Shown: in pieces, positions 8,654 through 17,716 of the stretch
Numbering within the stretch: position 1 is the stretch's first letter
Layout: each line of letters opens with the position of its first letter
Program-made: the position numbers and the translations under genes
Notes under the pieces: generated by a model
What the model was told of the DNA's origin: nothing
What the model saw: only the letters and a program-made list of their open reading frames with translations
The model's database searches: none
Source of the DNA: Pseudomonas alcaliphila JAB1
GTDB taxonomy: Bacteria > Pseudomonadota > Gammaproteobacteria > Pseudomonadales > Pseudomonadaceae
Direction of reading: 5' to 3'
DNA length: 64,000 nucleotides
Assembly: GCF_001941865.1 (NCBI RefSeq)
Contig: NZ_CP016162.1
Span: 3,657,501 to 3,721,500, forward strand

Positions 8654-10663
8654 ATGTCCTTGCCCAAGAACCACCTGGAACTGCTCAGCCCTGCGCGTGA
8701 CGTCGAGATCGCTCGCGAGGCCATTCTGCATGGCGCCGACGCCGTCTATATCGGCGGCCCGAGCTTCGGCGCGCGGCACAATGCCTGCAACGAAGTGAGC
8801 GATATCGCCAGGCTGGTGGAGTTCGCCCGCCACTATCACGCACGGGTGTTCACCACGATCAACACCATCCTGCATGACGATGAGCTGGAGCCGGCGCGCG
8901 CGCTGATCCACCAGCTCTACGACGCGGGCGTGGATGCGCTGATCGTGCAGGACATGGGCGTGATGGAGCTGGATATTCCGCCCATCGAGCTGCATGCCAG
9001 CACCCAGACCGACATCCGCACCCTTGAGCGGGCCAAGTTTCTCGACCAGGCCGGCTTCTCCCAGCTGGTGCTGGCGCGCGAGCTGAACCTGCAGGAAATC
9101 CGCCAGATTGCCGATGCCACAGACGCGGCCATCGAGTTCTTCATCCACGGCGCGCTGTGCGTGGCCTTCTCAGGCCAGTGCAACATCTCCCATGCGCAGA
9201 CCGGGCGCAGCGCCAACCGCGGCGACTGCTCGCAGGCCTGCCGCCTGCCCTACACCCTCAAGGATGAACAAGGCGGCGTGATCGCCTACGAGAAACACCT
9301 GCTGTCGATGAAGGACAACAACCAGAGCGCCAACCTGCGCGCCCTGGTCGAGGCCGGCGTGCGCTCGTTCAAGATCGAGGGCCGCTACAAGGATGTGGCC
9401 TACGTGAAGAACATCACCGCCCACTACCGCCGCGAACTCGACGCCATCCTCGAAGACCGCCCGGACCTGGCCCGCGCCTCCAGTGGCCGCACCGCGCACT
9501 TCTTCGTGCCCGATCCGGACAAGACCTTCCACCGCGGCAGCACCGACTACTTCGTCACCGAGCGCAAGGTCGACATCGGTGCCTTCGACTCGCCGACCTT
9601 CACTGGCCTGCTGGTCGGCAGCGTGGAGAAGGTCAACAAGCGCGACCTGATCGCCGTCACCCATGAGCCGCTGTCCAACGGCGACGGCCTCAACGTGCTG
9701 GTCAAGCGCGAGGTCGTCGGCTTCCGCGCCAACATCGCCGAGTTGAAGGGTGAGTTCGAGGAAGACGGCGAGAAGCGCTACCGCTACCGCGTCGAGCCCA
9801 ACGAGATGCCCGAGGGCCTGTTCCGTCTGCGCCCGAATCATCCGCTCTCGCGCAACCTCGACCACAACTGGCAGCAGGCGCTGCAACGCACCAGCGCCGA
9901 ACGCCGTATCGGCGTGAGCTGGAAGGCCGAGCTGCGCGAGGACGCCCTCAAGCTCACCGCCACCAGTGAGGAAGGCATCAGCGTCGAGGTCGCCCTGCCC
10001 GGCCCGTTCGGTGTCGCCAACAAGCCGGAACAGGCGCTCGATGGCCTGCGCGACCTGCTGACCCAGCTCGGCACCACCATCTACCATGCCCAGAGCGTGA
10101 CGCTGGATGCCCCGCAGGCGTTCTTCGTGCCCAACTCGCAACTCAAGGCGCTGCGCCGCGATGCCATCGAGGCGCTGACCGCAGCGCGCGTGGCCGCCCA
10201 TCCGCGTGGTAGCCGCAAGGCCGAGACCGACCCGGCGCCGGTGTATCCGGAGTCGCACCTGTCGTTCCTGGCCAACGTCTACAACCAGAAGGCCCGCGAC
10301 TTCTATCACCGCCACGGCGTGCAACTGATCGACGCCGCCTACGAGGCCCACGAGGAAACCGGCGAAGTGCCGGTGATGATCACCAAACACTGCCTGCGCT
10401 TCTCCTTCAACCTGTGCCCGAAGCAGGCCAAGGGCGTGACCGGCGTGCGCACCAAGGTGGCGCCGATGCAGCTGGTGCATGGCGATGAGGTACTGACCCT
10501 GAAGTTCGACTGCAAGCCGTGCGAGATGCACGTGATCGGCAAGATGAAGGGCCATATCCTCGACTTGCCGCAGCCAGGCAGCGCCGCGACCCAGGTGGTC
10601 GGCCACATCAGCCCGGACGACCTGCTCAAGACCATTCGCCAGAAGCCCGGCTATAGCCACTGA
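8654..10663 (+). CDS. rlhA: 23S rRNA C2501 hydroxylase, U32 peptidase family
   Basis: At 669 residues this matches the length and build of RlhA (YdcP), the U32-family enzyme that hydroxylates C2501 of 23S rRNA in E. coli. It opens LELLSPARDVEIAREAILHGADAVYIGG. It carries the U32 signature SGQCNISHAQTGRSANRGD followed by CSQACRLPY (about residues 175-205), whose cysteines are needed for function. A further cysteine cluster lies near the C-terminus (CLRFSFNLCPKQ and DCKPCEM). The start is the ATG at 8654; the frame is open upstream but not conserved. Confidence 0.88.
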   Translation: MSLPKNHLELLSPARDVEIAREAILHGADAVYIGGPSFGARHNACNEVSDIARLVEFARHYHARVFTTINTILHDDELEPARALIHQLYDAGVDALIVQDMGVMELDIPPIELHASTQTDIRTLERAKFLDQAGFSQLVLARELNLQEIRQIADATDAAIEFFIHGALCVAFSGQCNISHAQTGRSANRGDCSQACRLPYTLKDEQGGVIAYEKHLLSMKDNNQSANLRALVEAGVRSFKIEGRYKDVAYVKNITAHYRRELDAILEDRPDLARASSGRTAHFFVPDPDKTFHRGSTDYFVTERKVDIGAFDSPTFTGLLVGSVEKVNKRDLIAVTHEPLSNGDGLNVLVKREVVGFRANIAELKGEFEEDGEKRYRYRVEPNEMPEGLFRLRPNHPLSRNLDHNWQQALQRTSAERRIGVSWKAELREDALKLTATSEEGISVEVALPGPFGVANKPEQALDGLRDLLTQLGTTIYHAQSVTLDAPQAFFVPNSQLKALRRDAIEALTAARVAAHPRGSRKAETDPAPVYPESHLSFLANVYNQKARDFYHRHGVQLIDAAYEAHEETGEVPVMITKHCLRFSFNLCPKQAKGVTGVRTKVAPMQLVHGDEVLTLKFDCKPCEMHVIGKMKGHILDLPQPGSAATQVVGHISPDDLLKTIRQKPGYSH

Positions 10664-10683
10664 GCCCAGCCTCGCCTGTTCCT

Positions 10684-10773
10684 GGTAGCCCGGATGCAAT
10701 CCGGGGGCATGCGCCTGTATGTCCCGGATTGCATCCGGGCTACCACCACAATCGCCAGCAAGCCGGCTCCTAC
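10684..10773. repeat. Palindromic repeat plus REP half-element
   Basis: GTAGCCCGGATGCAATCC and its reverse complement face each other (10684-10744), followed by a REP-type sequence, GCCAGCAAGCCGGCTCCTAC, to 10773. The same GTAGCCCGGATGCAATCC arm recurs at 57804. Confidence 0.85.
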
Positions 10774-10783
10774 GGATCGCGAA

Positions 10784-11092
10784 CTAGGCGCGCGCTGCAC
10801 TCGCCGGGCTGAGCATCTCGATCTCGCGAATCTCGAAATCACGACGCAGGTAGTCCATACGCTTGTCATGGAACTCGCGCATGTGCGGCAGCGCCGTGTG
10901 CTCGGCGAACGCCTCCGGCGACGCCCAGACCTCGTAGAAGATGAACAGGGTCGGGTCCTGGGCGTCACGCAGCATGTGATATTCGATGCAGCCGGGCTCG
11001 GCGCGGCTGGGTTCGACGTAAGCACGGAACAGTTGCTCGAAGGCCTCGGCCTGCTCGGGTCTGGTGTGGGCGTGAAGGATGAAGCCGTACAT
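10784..11092 (-). CDS. Antibiotic biosynthesis monooxygenase (ABM) domain protein
   Basis: This 102-residue single ABM domain protein begins GFILHAHTRPEQAEAFEQLF. It carries the EPGCIEYHMLRD and LFIFYEVWASPEAFAEHTALPHM segments typical of YgiN-like quinol monooxygenases. It is probably a dimeric ferredoxin-like fold acting on quinols or reactive small molecules. It is divergent from mdaB, itself a quinone reductase; in E. coli, mdaB and ygiN are adjacent, which supports a quinone redox pairing here. Confidence 0.8.
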   Translation of the reverse strand: MYGFILHAHTRPEQAEAFEQLFRAYVEPSRAEPGCIEYHMLRDAQDPTLFIFYEVWASPEAFAEHTALPHMREFHDKRMDYLRRDFEIREIEMLSPASAARA

Positions 11093-11245
11093 GGGTGCAA
11101 GCGCCTCGATGCGGGAAGATGCCTCACCTTAACGCAGCATTCGGCGAGCCTTTCATGATTTTCAGTCAACAATTATTTGACCACTTCGGGGTGTTTCGCA
11201 CGTGCAGGGCCCGATAACCTGCCGCCACATTTTTGGAGAACCCCC

Positions 11246-11833
11246 ATGAAAAAGATCCTCCTGCTCAACGGCGGCAAAGCGTTCGCCCACTCCCACGGCC
11301 AGTACAACAGCACCCTTCACGACGCGGCGGTGGCCTTCCTCGACCGCGCCGGCTTCGACGTCAAGACCACCTTCATCGACGGCGGCTACGACGTGGAAGA
11401 AGAAGTACAGAAATTCCTCTGGGCCGATGTGGTGATCTACCAGATGCCCGGCTGGTGGATGGGTGCGCCCTGGACGGTGAAGAAATATCTGGACGAGGTA
11501 TTCACCGCCGGCCACGGCAGCCTCTATGCCAGCGACGGCCGTACCCGCTCCGATGCGTCGCAGAAGTACGGCAGCGGCGGGCTGATCCAGGGCAAGCAGT
11601 ACATGCTGTCACTGACCTGGAACGCCCCGGTGCAGGCCTTCGAGGACCCGACCGACTTCTTCGAAGGCAAAGGCGTGGACGCAGTGTACTTCCCCTTCCA
11701 CAAGGCCAATGAATTCCTCGGCATGAGCGGCCTGCCCACCTTCATCTGCAACGACGTGATGAAGGTGCCGAACATCGAGCACGACGTGGCGCGCTACGAG
11801 CAGCACCTGGCCCAGGTGTTCGGCGTCAACTGA
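11246..11833 (+). CDS. mdaB: NAD(P)H quinone oxidoreductase MdaB
   Basis: This 195-residue flavodoxin-fold enzyme closely matches MdaB: ILLLNGGKAFAHSHGQYN at the FMN site, YQMPGWWMGAPWTVKKYLDEVF as the flavin-contact region, and SLTWNAP. It should reduce quinones by two electrons with NADPH using FAD and protect against oxidative stress. The ATG at 11246 follows TTTTGGAGAACCC. It is divergent from the ABM monooxygenase gene. Confidence 0.9.
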   Translation: MKKILLLNGGKAFAHSHGQYNSTLHDAAVAFLDRAGFDVKTTFIDGGYDVEEEVQKFLWADVVIYQMPGWWMGAPWTVKKYLDEVFTAGHGSLYASDGRTRSDASQKYGSGGLIQGKQYMLSLTWNAPVQAFEDPTDFFEGKGVDAVYFPFHKANEFLGMSGLPTFICNDVMKVPNIEHDVARYEQHLAQVFGVN

Positions 11834-11846
11834 AGCAGGTGCTCAC

Positions 11847-12704
11847 TCATTGCCCGCCGAACAACGCCGTCCAGTAGATGCCGGCGTCGCTCTGCGGGTC
11901 GTTGGCGTAGGCTGCACCTAGCTCGCTGAACTCCGGGTTCATGATGTTGGCGCAGTGCCCGGAGCTGGCCAGCCAGCCCTCGACCACCTTGGCGGTGGTA
12001 TCCAGCGCCGCGGCGATGTTCTCGCCGACCTTGGTACCGCTGTAACCCGCCAGTTCCGCGCGGTCACCCGGTGTCAGGCCGTCACGCCCCTGGTGGGCGA
12101 AGAAGTTGCCGTTGGCCATGGCCCGGCTATGGCTCTCGGCGGCGCTACCCAGTTCGGCATTCCATACCAGCGGCGCGGTGGCAGCAAAGCGCTGGTCACC
12201 GCATTGGCGTGCCTCGGCGCGGGCAGAGTTGATCAGCAAGAGCAGACTTTCCCCCTCGGTCTGCCAGGTTTGCAGGCGCCCACTGAGCAGCGGCCGTGCC
12301 AGCACGATGCGCCAGTCGCGATCCTGCTGGCTGACGCCGATGTCGATGAATTGCGGATCGAGCAGCACGCGGCAGAAACTCTCGCTCAATGCCTGCATGG
12401 CCGCCTGCGCATTGCGCGGGCCGGAGAGCGTGATGGCCTGTACGTTGACCAACGGGTAACCAGCCGCGCTCAGCGAATCCTGCAAATCCGCGGTGCCGTT
12501 GGCAGGCAGGATCAGGCGTGGATCGTTGGTCAACGGCGGCAGTGGCTCGGAGGCCTGAACGCCACAGCGCTGCACCTCGCTGCGATAGCTGTTGATCGTC
12601 TCGATCAGCGCAAGGTCCTCAGCAGCCTGGGCCGCGCCGCAAATGCCCATCAGCAGCAGCGCCAGCAGGCAGCGTTGCCACCCCCATTTGTCCATTGTTG
12701 TCAT
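11847..12704 (-). CDS. Exported CAP (SCP/PR1) domain protein
   Basis: This 285-residue protein has a signal peptide (hydrophobic core LLALLLMGICGAAQA) and a C-terminal CAP domain (about 155-285). The domain carries the marker motifs HSRAMANGNFFAH, GENIA and GHCANIMNPEFSELGAAY. The middle region is unassigned. CAP proteins in bacteria are extracytoplasmic; ligand and activity are unknown. The ATG at 12704 has GAGAGGGCGG before it, better than alternatives at 12719 or 12695. Confidence 0.85.
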   Translation of the reverse strand: MTTMDKWGWQRCLLALLLMGICGAAQAAEDLALIETINSYRSEVQRCGVQASEPLPPLTNDPRLILPANGTADLQDSLSAAGYPLVNVQAITLSGPRNAQAAMQALSESFCRVLLDPQFIDIGVSQQDRDWRIVLARPLLSGRLQTWQTEGESLLLLINSARAEARQCGDQRFAATAPLVWNAELGSAAESHSRAMANGNFFAHQGRDGLTPGDRAELAGYSGTKVGENIAAALDTTAKVVEGWLASSGHCANIMNPEFSELGAAYANDPQSDAGIYWTALFGGQ

Positions 12705-12889
12705 ACCGCCCTCTCCCAACTAAGGTCGTGATTCTGACGCAATTCCCGGCGCAGGGTCATGGCCGGTTTCCTGATCCCATCGAACACCCGCGTACATTGG
12801 CATCGCGGCCGAACGGCAGGGTTCCTGCATGACGCCATCTATCGTCATCACACAACTTATGCACTCGCCTCTCCCGCCTGAGAACCCTA

Positions 12890-13930
12890 ATGCCCGGTTA
12901 CTTCGCCAAGAACGAACAACATCGCCGCCTGGTCCTCAAAGCCTTGCTATGGATCACCTTGAGCGGCGGTTTGTTCTTCTCCGTGGTCAATCTGCTGCAC
13001 GACAACTGGTTGCTGGCCGGTCTGGAGATCGGCTACGCCGCTGTGTCGCTGTATCTGCTGACCATCGTCGACCGAACGCGCAACCTGCAGCTATTGACCG
13101 CGGTTTACCTGCTGCCGTTCTTCAGCATCATGATTGTGGCGCTGGCTCAGACCCACACCAGCTTCGCGGTGTTCGCCTGGATCCAGTCGATTCCGATCAT
13201 CTGCTACCTGCTGCTGGGGTTGCGTCTGGGTATGTACGGCTCGGTGCTGTTCGTCGGCATCGGCCTGTTCGTCTTCAGCCGGCGGTTTTCTTCCGATCAA
13301 TTGCTGCAAAACGTCGAGATCATCGCCAATCTAGGGCTGGCCAGTCTGGCGGTGATGATCTTTGCGCACATCTACGAACGCAGCCGCCTTCTCAACGAGC
13401 AGCGTCTGACCGACCAGGCAACCACCGATTCCCTGACCGGCTTGCCAAACCGGCTGAAGCTGGCCGAGGTATTCGAGCGCGAGCGTGCCCACGCGCAGCG
13501 CAATGGCACGCCGCTTTCGCTGGTATTCGTCGATATCGATCACTTCAAGCAGATCAACGACCGCTTCGGCCACGAGGTCGGCGACCGCGCCCTGGTTCAC
13601 TTCGCCACGGTGCTGGCGCAGCGTTTACGGGTCACTGATCTGTTCTGCCGCCTTGGCGGCGAGGAATTTGCCGTGCTGCTGCCAGGCAGCAAGGCGACGC
13701 AAGCGCGAGAAATCGCCGAGAGCCTGCGCGAACGCCTGGCCGCACAACCGCTGGCGGTGGATGAGACCACGCTACACATGACGCTGAGCGCCGGGGTGGC
13801 CTGCTTCGGGGTGGACGGGCAATCACTGGACGAGCTGATGCTGGCGGCGGACAGGCGCACCTACGCGGCCAAACGCGCCGGGCGTAACCGGGTGATTACC
13901 CGAGAGGACGTAGAGCCCGCTCTGGGCTGA
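12890..13930 (+). CDS. Membrane diguanylate cyclase (GGEEF)
   Basis: This 346-residue protein has five to six membrane helices in residues 15-160 with short loops, a 7TM-like sensor lacking a large periplasmic domain. The cyclase domain (175-345) has TDSLTGLPNR, DIDHFKQINDRFGH and GGEEF at 256-260. An intact inhibitory RVTD lies five residues before it. It should be an active, product-inhibited c-di-GMP synthase. It is transcribed away from the CAP gene. Confidence 0.88.
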   Translation: MPGYFAKNEQHRRLVLKALLWITLSGGLFFSVVNLLHDNWLLAGLEIGYAAVSLYLLTIVDRTRNLQLLTAVYLLPFFSIMIVALAQTHTSFAVFAWIQSIPIICYLLLGLRLGMYGSVLFVGIGLFVFSRRFSSDQLLQNVEIIANLGLASLAVMIFAHIYERSRLLNEQRLTDQATTDSLTGLPNRLKLAEVFERERAHAQRNGTPLSLVFVDIDHFKQINDRFGHEVGDRALVHFATVLAQRLRVTDLFCRLGGEEFAVLLPGSKATQAREIAESLRERLAAQPLAVDETTLHMTLSAGVACFGVDGQSLDELMLAADRRTYAAKRAGRNRVITREDVEPALG

Positions 13931-13941
13931 ACGAGGGCGGA

Positions 13942-14391
13942 TCAGACGTAGATGCTGACCCCGCCCTTTTCCTGCAACCACTGACGGTAGGTCTCCAGCG
14001 AGTCGGTCTGCTTGTCGCCGTTGTGGCCGGAGATGCGCACACTGCCATCCATGCCGGCGTCCACCATCTTCTGTACCTGCGCCAGCAGCGTGGCGGCATC
14101 GTCGCGATCGAGCTGCATCACATCCGGCAATTGGATCACCGAAGGCGTCGCGGGCTGACTGTCGCCACTGCCCTGCACCGTGTTGCCGGGCTGCGCCGCG
14201 CCGCCATGCATCGCACGCAGCAGCCCGCCCTCACTGCGCGCCACCACCTGCTTGGCGAAACGCCTCAGGTCGGCCAGCGGGTCCTGAGTGGCCTGGTCGC
14301 CTGCTTCGCCACTGGCTGTACTCGAGCGATTGTTGAGCTGACTGCCGTAGTAGCTGAGCATGGCAGGCGTGCTGTTATTGATACTGGTCAT
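13942..14391 (-). CDS. Hypothetical protein, low-complexity N-terminus
   Basis: This 149-residue protein has a Ser/Asn-rich N-terminus (SINNSTPAMLSYYGSQLNN) and a helical C-terminal half containing two short alpha-helical stretches around DRDDAATLLAQVQKMVD and TDSLETYRQWLQEKGG. It has no signal peptide or membrane segment and no family I recognise. The ATG at 14391 is preceded by GCGGAGGTCTC, a good ribosome site, and is preferred over 14424. Confidence 0.6.
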   Translation of the reverse strand: MTSINNSTPAMLSYYGSQLNNRSSTASGEAGDQATQDPLADLRRFAKQVVARSEGGLLRAMHGGAAQPGNTVQGSGDSQPATPSVIQLPDVMQLDRDDAATLLAQVQKMVDAGMDGSVRISGHNGDKQTDSLETYRQWLQEKGGVSIYV

Positions 14392-14526
14392 GAGACCTCC
14401 GCGAAATCCGTTCGCCTCATGCAAGGCAGATTCCGGGCCAGCCGCTGCAGGCTAGTCACCACGCGGGCTGCACACATATTCGCGGCAGCGACTTGCCACC
14501 GCGGGGCAAGGTTTTGCCTGTGCCGG

Positions 14527-14868
14527 TCACCCCAGCAGATCGACCATCATCGCATTGCTGTAGATCAGGCAGCCATCCTCGGCGCTGTAACCGACCAGAT
14601 GAAACTGGCCACGCCCCTCCTCGCCGCCAAGGTACACGCGCCATTTGCATTCGCTCAGCGGGCCGAAGCCGTCGGGCATGACCAGCTCCAGTGTCTGCAT
14701 GTCGACGTCGATCATCGTGTCTCTGAGCCCGCTGCGTTGCAGCTGCTCCTCGGCCTGCTCCAGGCGCAGGTGCTCGGCCTCGCTGACATAGAACTGCAGG
14801 GTCCCGATGGGAATGGATTTGCTGTCATTGTCGGCCTTGCGCCAACCGTCGATGCTCAGGGTGTTCAT
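14527..14868 (-). CDS. Hypothetical protein
   Basis: This 113-residue soluble protein has alternating polar/hydrophobic strands (IPIGTLQFYVSE, KWRVYLGGE, FHLVGYSAEDGCLIYSNAMM). I recognise no family. The start at 14868 follows GAGGAGG with correct spacing; the TTG two codons earlier lacks that. It lies on the same strand as, and about 135 bp upstream of, the preceding hypothetical gene. Confidence 0.6.
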   Translation of the reverse strand: MNTLSIDGWRKADNDSKSIPIGTLQFYVSEAEHLRLEQAEEQLQRSGLRDTMIDVDMQTLELVMPDGFGPLSECKWRVYLGGEEGRGQFHLVGYSAEDGCLIYSNAMMVDLLG

Positions 14869-15035
14869 CTGCAAGCCTCCTCAGTGAAACCCGAGTTCAG
14901 GGCACATGCCCACTTACAGAAGATGGGACACGCCAAACGCCGAGGCGACTCCTGACGAATGGACGAACGGCCGACCGTTTGCTTGTCGAGGCGATTGCGC
15001 TAGGCTCTGCACCTTCATTGATAGGAGGTACTCCC

Positions 15036-15317
15036 ATGGCCCGCGCCACTGCCCGCCACATCCTGGTTGCCAGCGAAGACAAGTGCAACGAACTGAAAGC
15101 CGCCATCGAAGGTGGGGCCGACTTCGCCCAACTGGCCAAAGACAATTCCTCCTGCCCGTCCGGCCGCAGCGGCGGCGACCTGGGCTCGTTCGGCCCCGGT
15201 CAGATGGTCAAGGAATTCGACACCGTCGTTTTCAGCGCGCCGGTCGGCGTGGTGCAGGGCCCGGTGAAGACCCAGTTCGGTTATCACCTGCTGGAAGTCA
15301 CCAGTCGTCAGGACTGA
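15036..15317 (+). CDS. Parvulin-type peptidyl-prolyl isomerase (PpiC-like)
   Basis: This 93-residue protein is a bare parvulin domain: RATARHILVASEDKC, IEGGADFAQLAKDNSSCPSG, GGDLGSFGPGQMVKEFD and KTQFGYHLLEV. It lacks a signal peptide, so it is cytosolic like E. coli PpiC and should catalyse cis-trans isomerisation before proline. The start follows ATAGGAGGTACTCCC, a very strong ribosome site. A terminator immediately follows it. Confidence 0.92.
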   Translation: MARATARHILVASEDKCNELKAAIEGGADFAQLAKDNSSCPSGRSGGDLGSFGPGQMVKEFDTVVFSAPVGVVQGPVKTQFGYHLLEVTSRQD

Positions 15318-15329
15318 TCGTTCACTACA

Positions 15330-15359
15330 GAAGGGCCGCCAGTGCGGCCCTTCTGTTTT
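15330..15359 (+). terminator. Rho-independent terminator after the parvulin gene
   Basis: GAAGGGCCGC (15330-15339) pairs with GCGGCCCTTC (15344-15353) around a 4-nt loop, followed by TGTTTTC. Confidence 0.85.
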
Positions 15360-15403
15360 CCCAAGCCTTTTCAGCACCCTGTAGTAGGGCTCTGGGTTTC
15401 ACC

Positions 15404-16921
15404 ATGAAACGTGGTATTCGGCTCGCGTCCATTCTCCTGGTATTCATTTGCCTGTCGCTGGCGCTGCTGACCGCCTGGCAGGTCTGGTTCTCGCGTGAAC
15501 GCGCACTGCAAGAGCTGAACGTGGCCAACCTCAACCTGGCCCAGGCGCTGGACAACTACACGGAAGGGGTCATTCGCCAGTCGGAACTGGTGCTGATCGA
15601 CTTGGCCGAGCGCATGCAACACAACGGCCCGGCCGTGCACGAACAAGAACGCCTGCAGGCATTGCTACAGCAGCAGAGTGAAGTGCTTGGGTTGGCCAAT
15701 GCCATCGTCATCTACGACGAGCACGGCAACCGCCTGCTGGCACCGCCCCTGCCGCCAGGACACAATCTCAACGCCGCCGATCGCGCATTCTTCATCCATC
15801 ACCGCAATGATCCCTCCACCGGCACTTTCATCGGCCCCACCATCAAGAGCCGTATTACGGGTGACTGGGTCTTCACCGTCAGCCGTCGCCTGAACGATGG
15901 TGAAGGTCGTTTCGCTGGCGTGGTAGCCGTGACGCTGGGCGTCGAGCACTTTCTGAGCTTCTTCGGCAGTCTGGATCTAGGCAAACACGGCTCGATGAGC
16001 CTCTCCACGGGCGACGCCAAACTGCTGTTTCGCCAACCATTCCGTGAGCAGGATGTCGGCCTGGACTGGTCCGACTCACCCATCCTGCAACAGCTGCGCG
16101 AACAACGCGAAGGCACCACCGTACAGACCTCACGCATCGATGGTGTCGAGCGTGTCTATGCCTTCCGCCGCAACGATCGCCTGCCGCTGATCACCATCGT
16201 CGCACTCGGCCGCGACGACGCCTTGGCAGCCTGGCGCCGCAACGCCGAGCTGTTCACCGCGCTGATCATGCTGTTGCTGGCTGCCGTGAGCATCATTGGC
16301 CAATACCTGATCGTCGATATCCGCCGTCGCTCGCGCGCCGAGGCGCAACTGCTCAACGCCCGCGAGGAACTCCTTGATGCCAACGCCCGGCTGGAGGTCC
16401 TCGCCTCACAGGATGGCCTGACCGACCTGGCCAACCGCCGCAGCTTCGACCAGACCCTGGAGATGGAAATTCGCCGCGCGCAGCGTCGTGGCTCCTCCCT
16501 GTCACTGCTGCTGTTCGATATCGATATGTTCAAGCGTTACAACGACCACTACGGTCATGTAGCCGGTGATGACTGTCTACGTGCCGTGGCAGAGGTGCTC
16601 AAGCAGTGCGTACGCCGGCCCGGCGATCTGGCCGCCCGTTATGGCGGTGAGGAACTGGCAGTGATCCTGCCGAACACCACACTTGAAGGGGCTGAAGCCG
16701 TCGCCCAAAGCTTCATGCAGAGCCTGGAACAGCGCGACCTGGAGCACCAGGCAAGTCCCTTCGCGAGGGTCACGGTGAGTGCCGGCGTGGCCAACCTGAC
16801 GGCGGATCAGCGGGACAGCACGAGGCAGGCACTGGCGCTTATCGAGGCGGCCGATCAAGCGCTTTATCGAGCCAAGAACAATGGTCGAAATCGGCTGGAA
16901 AGTGCTGGAGTGCATGCTTAA
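15404..16921 (+). CDS. Transmembrane sensor diguanylate cyclase (GGEEL)
   Basis: This 505-residue protein has one helix at 7-27, a periplasmic region of about 250 residues resembling a double CACHE sensor (IVIYDEHGNRLL, DRAFFIHHRNDP, GDWVFTVSRRL), and a second helix at 282-302. A coiled linker and the cyclase domain (about 335-500) follow. The signature reads GGEEL at 414-418, with an inhibitory RPGD five residues earlier. GGEEL deviates from the consensus only at the last position, which is tolerated in several active cyclases, so activity is likely. The periplasmic ligand is unknown. Confidence 0.88.
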   Translation: MKRGIRLASILLVFICLSLALLTAWQVWFSRERALQELNVANLNLAQALDNYTEGVIRQSELVLIDLAERMQHNGPAVHEQERLQALLQQQSEVLGLANAIVIYDEHGNRLLAPPLPPGHNLNAADRAFFIHHRNDPSTGTFIGPTIKSRITGDWVFTVSRRLNDGEGRFAGVVAVTLGVEHFLSFFGSLDLGKHGSMSLSTGDAKLLFRQPFREQDVGLDWSDSPILQQLREQREGTTVQTSRIDGVERVYAFRRNDRLPLITIVALGRDDALAAWRRNAELFTALIMLLLAAVSIIGQYLIVDIRRRSRAEAQLLNAREELLDANARLEVLASQDGLTDLANRRSFDQTLEMEIRRAQRRGSSLSLLLFDIDMFKRYNDHYGHVAGDDCLRAVAEVLKQCVRRPGDLAARYGGEELAVILPNTTLEGAEAVAQSFMQSLEQRDLEHQASPFARVTVSAGVANLTADQRDSTRQALALIEAADQALYRAKNNGRNRLESAGVHA

Positions 16922-16983
16922 CAGCAGAGGTGACAAGGCTCGTGAGCGGTTCAGCATCGCTTCGACGTCTCTGCCTCGGATGA

Positions 16984-17532
16984 ATGGCCACAATGAGCAA
17001 CAGCACCCAGCACCCGCTGCAACACCTCGCCCAAAACCTGCTTGGCAAGGCAATCCACGAGCTCGAGCCGGAAGAAAGCCATGTGCTCGAACAGATTCGC
17101 CAGCGCCGCCCCATCAGCCACGATGCCGCCGACGCCTCGGATGAGCAGTCGAGCTTCGGCGAGCGGCTGTCGGACAAGGTCGCCGCAGTCGGTGGTTCCT
17201 GGACCTTCATCATCTGTTTTTCGCTGACCATGCTCGGCTGGATGCTGCTCAACACCGACGTGCTGTCGCACTTCGGCATGGTCTTCGACCCCTACCCTTA
17301 CATCTTCCTCAACCTGATGCTGTCGACCGTGGCGGCCATCCAGGCGCCGATCATCATGATGAGCCAGAACCGCCAGGCGACGAAGGATCGCCTAGCCGCG
17401 AGCCTGGACTTCGAAGTGAACCTGCGCGCCGAGCTGGAAATCATGCGCCTGCACGAGAAGATCGACCAACGCATCCAGCAACGCCTGGATCAGATCCTCG
17501 AACGCCTGCCGGAGCAGCCTCCGCAAGCCTAA
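16984..17532 (+). CDS. DUF1003 inner-membrane protein
   Basis: This 182-residue protein has two membrane helices (GGSWTFIICFSLTMLGWMLL and YIFLNLMLSTVAAIQAPIIMM, about residues 75-132). The connecting FDPYPYIFLN and trailing MMSQNRQATKDRL are hallmarks of DUF1003. It ends in a charged helical tail. The function is unknown. Starts at 16984 and 16993 are both plausible. Confidence 0.8.
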   Translation: MATMSNSTQHPLQHLAQNLLGKAIHELEPEESHVLEQIRQRRPISHDAADASDEQSSFGERLSDKVAAVGGSWTFIICFSLTMLGWMLLNTDVLSHFGMVFDPYPYIFLNLMLSTVAAIQAPIIMMSQNRQATKDRLAASLDFEVNLRAELEIMRLHEKIDQRIQQRLDQILERLPEQPPQA

Positions 17533-17571
17533 TGTTGATTCCGTAAACACCGCCCTCAGCGCTATAAGTCC

Positions 17572-17646
17572 GTAGGAGCCGGCTTGCCGGCGATGCCTTG
17601 TGTAAGTAGGCTGCATACACCGGATCGCCAGCAAGCTGGCTCCTAC
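17572..17646. repeat. Inverted REP pair
   Basis: GTAGGAGCCGGCTTGCCGGCG at 17572 faces CGCCAGCAAGCTGGCTCCTAC ending 17646. The stretch between the DUF1003 gene and the EamA gene holds nothing else I can see. Confidence 0.85.
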
Positions 17647-17716
17647 ACACTCATCTTCTTCGCTTAACTCACTGGCATGCGACAGAATCTGTCGTGTCGT
17701 ACCCGCCACAAGCGTG

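Noticed and set aside
9170..10699. A 509-residue minus-strand frame opposite rlhA
   Set aside because: It is the low-stop antisense shadow of a GC-rich gene; rlhA is clearly conserved on the other strand.
10684..10773. Possible CRISPR array from REP-type repeats
   Set aside because: Only two or three inverted arms with no regular spacers; these are REP-type palindromes.
14906..15403. N-terminal extension of the GGEEL cyclase through the parvulin gene
   Set aside because: It overlaps the parvulin gene and its terminator; the membrane protein starts at 15404.
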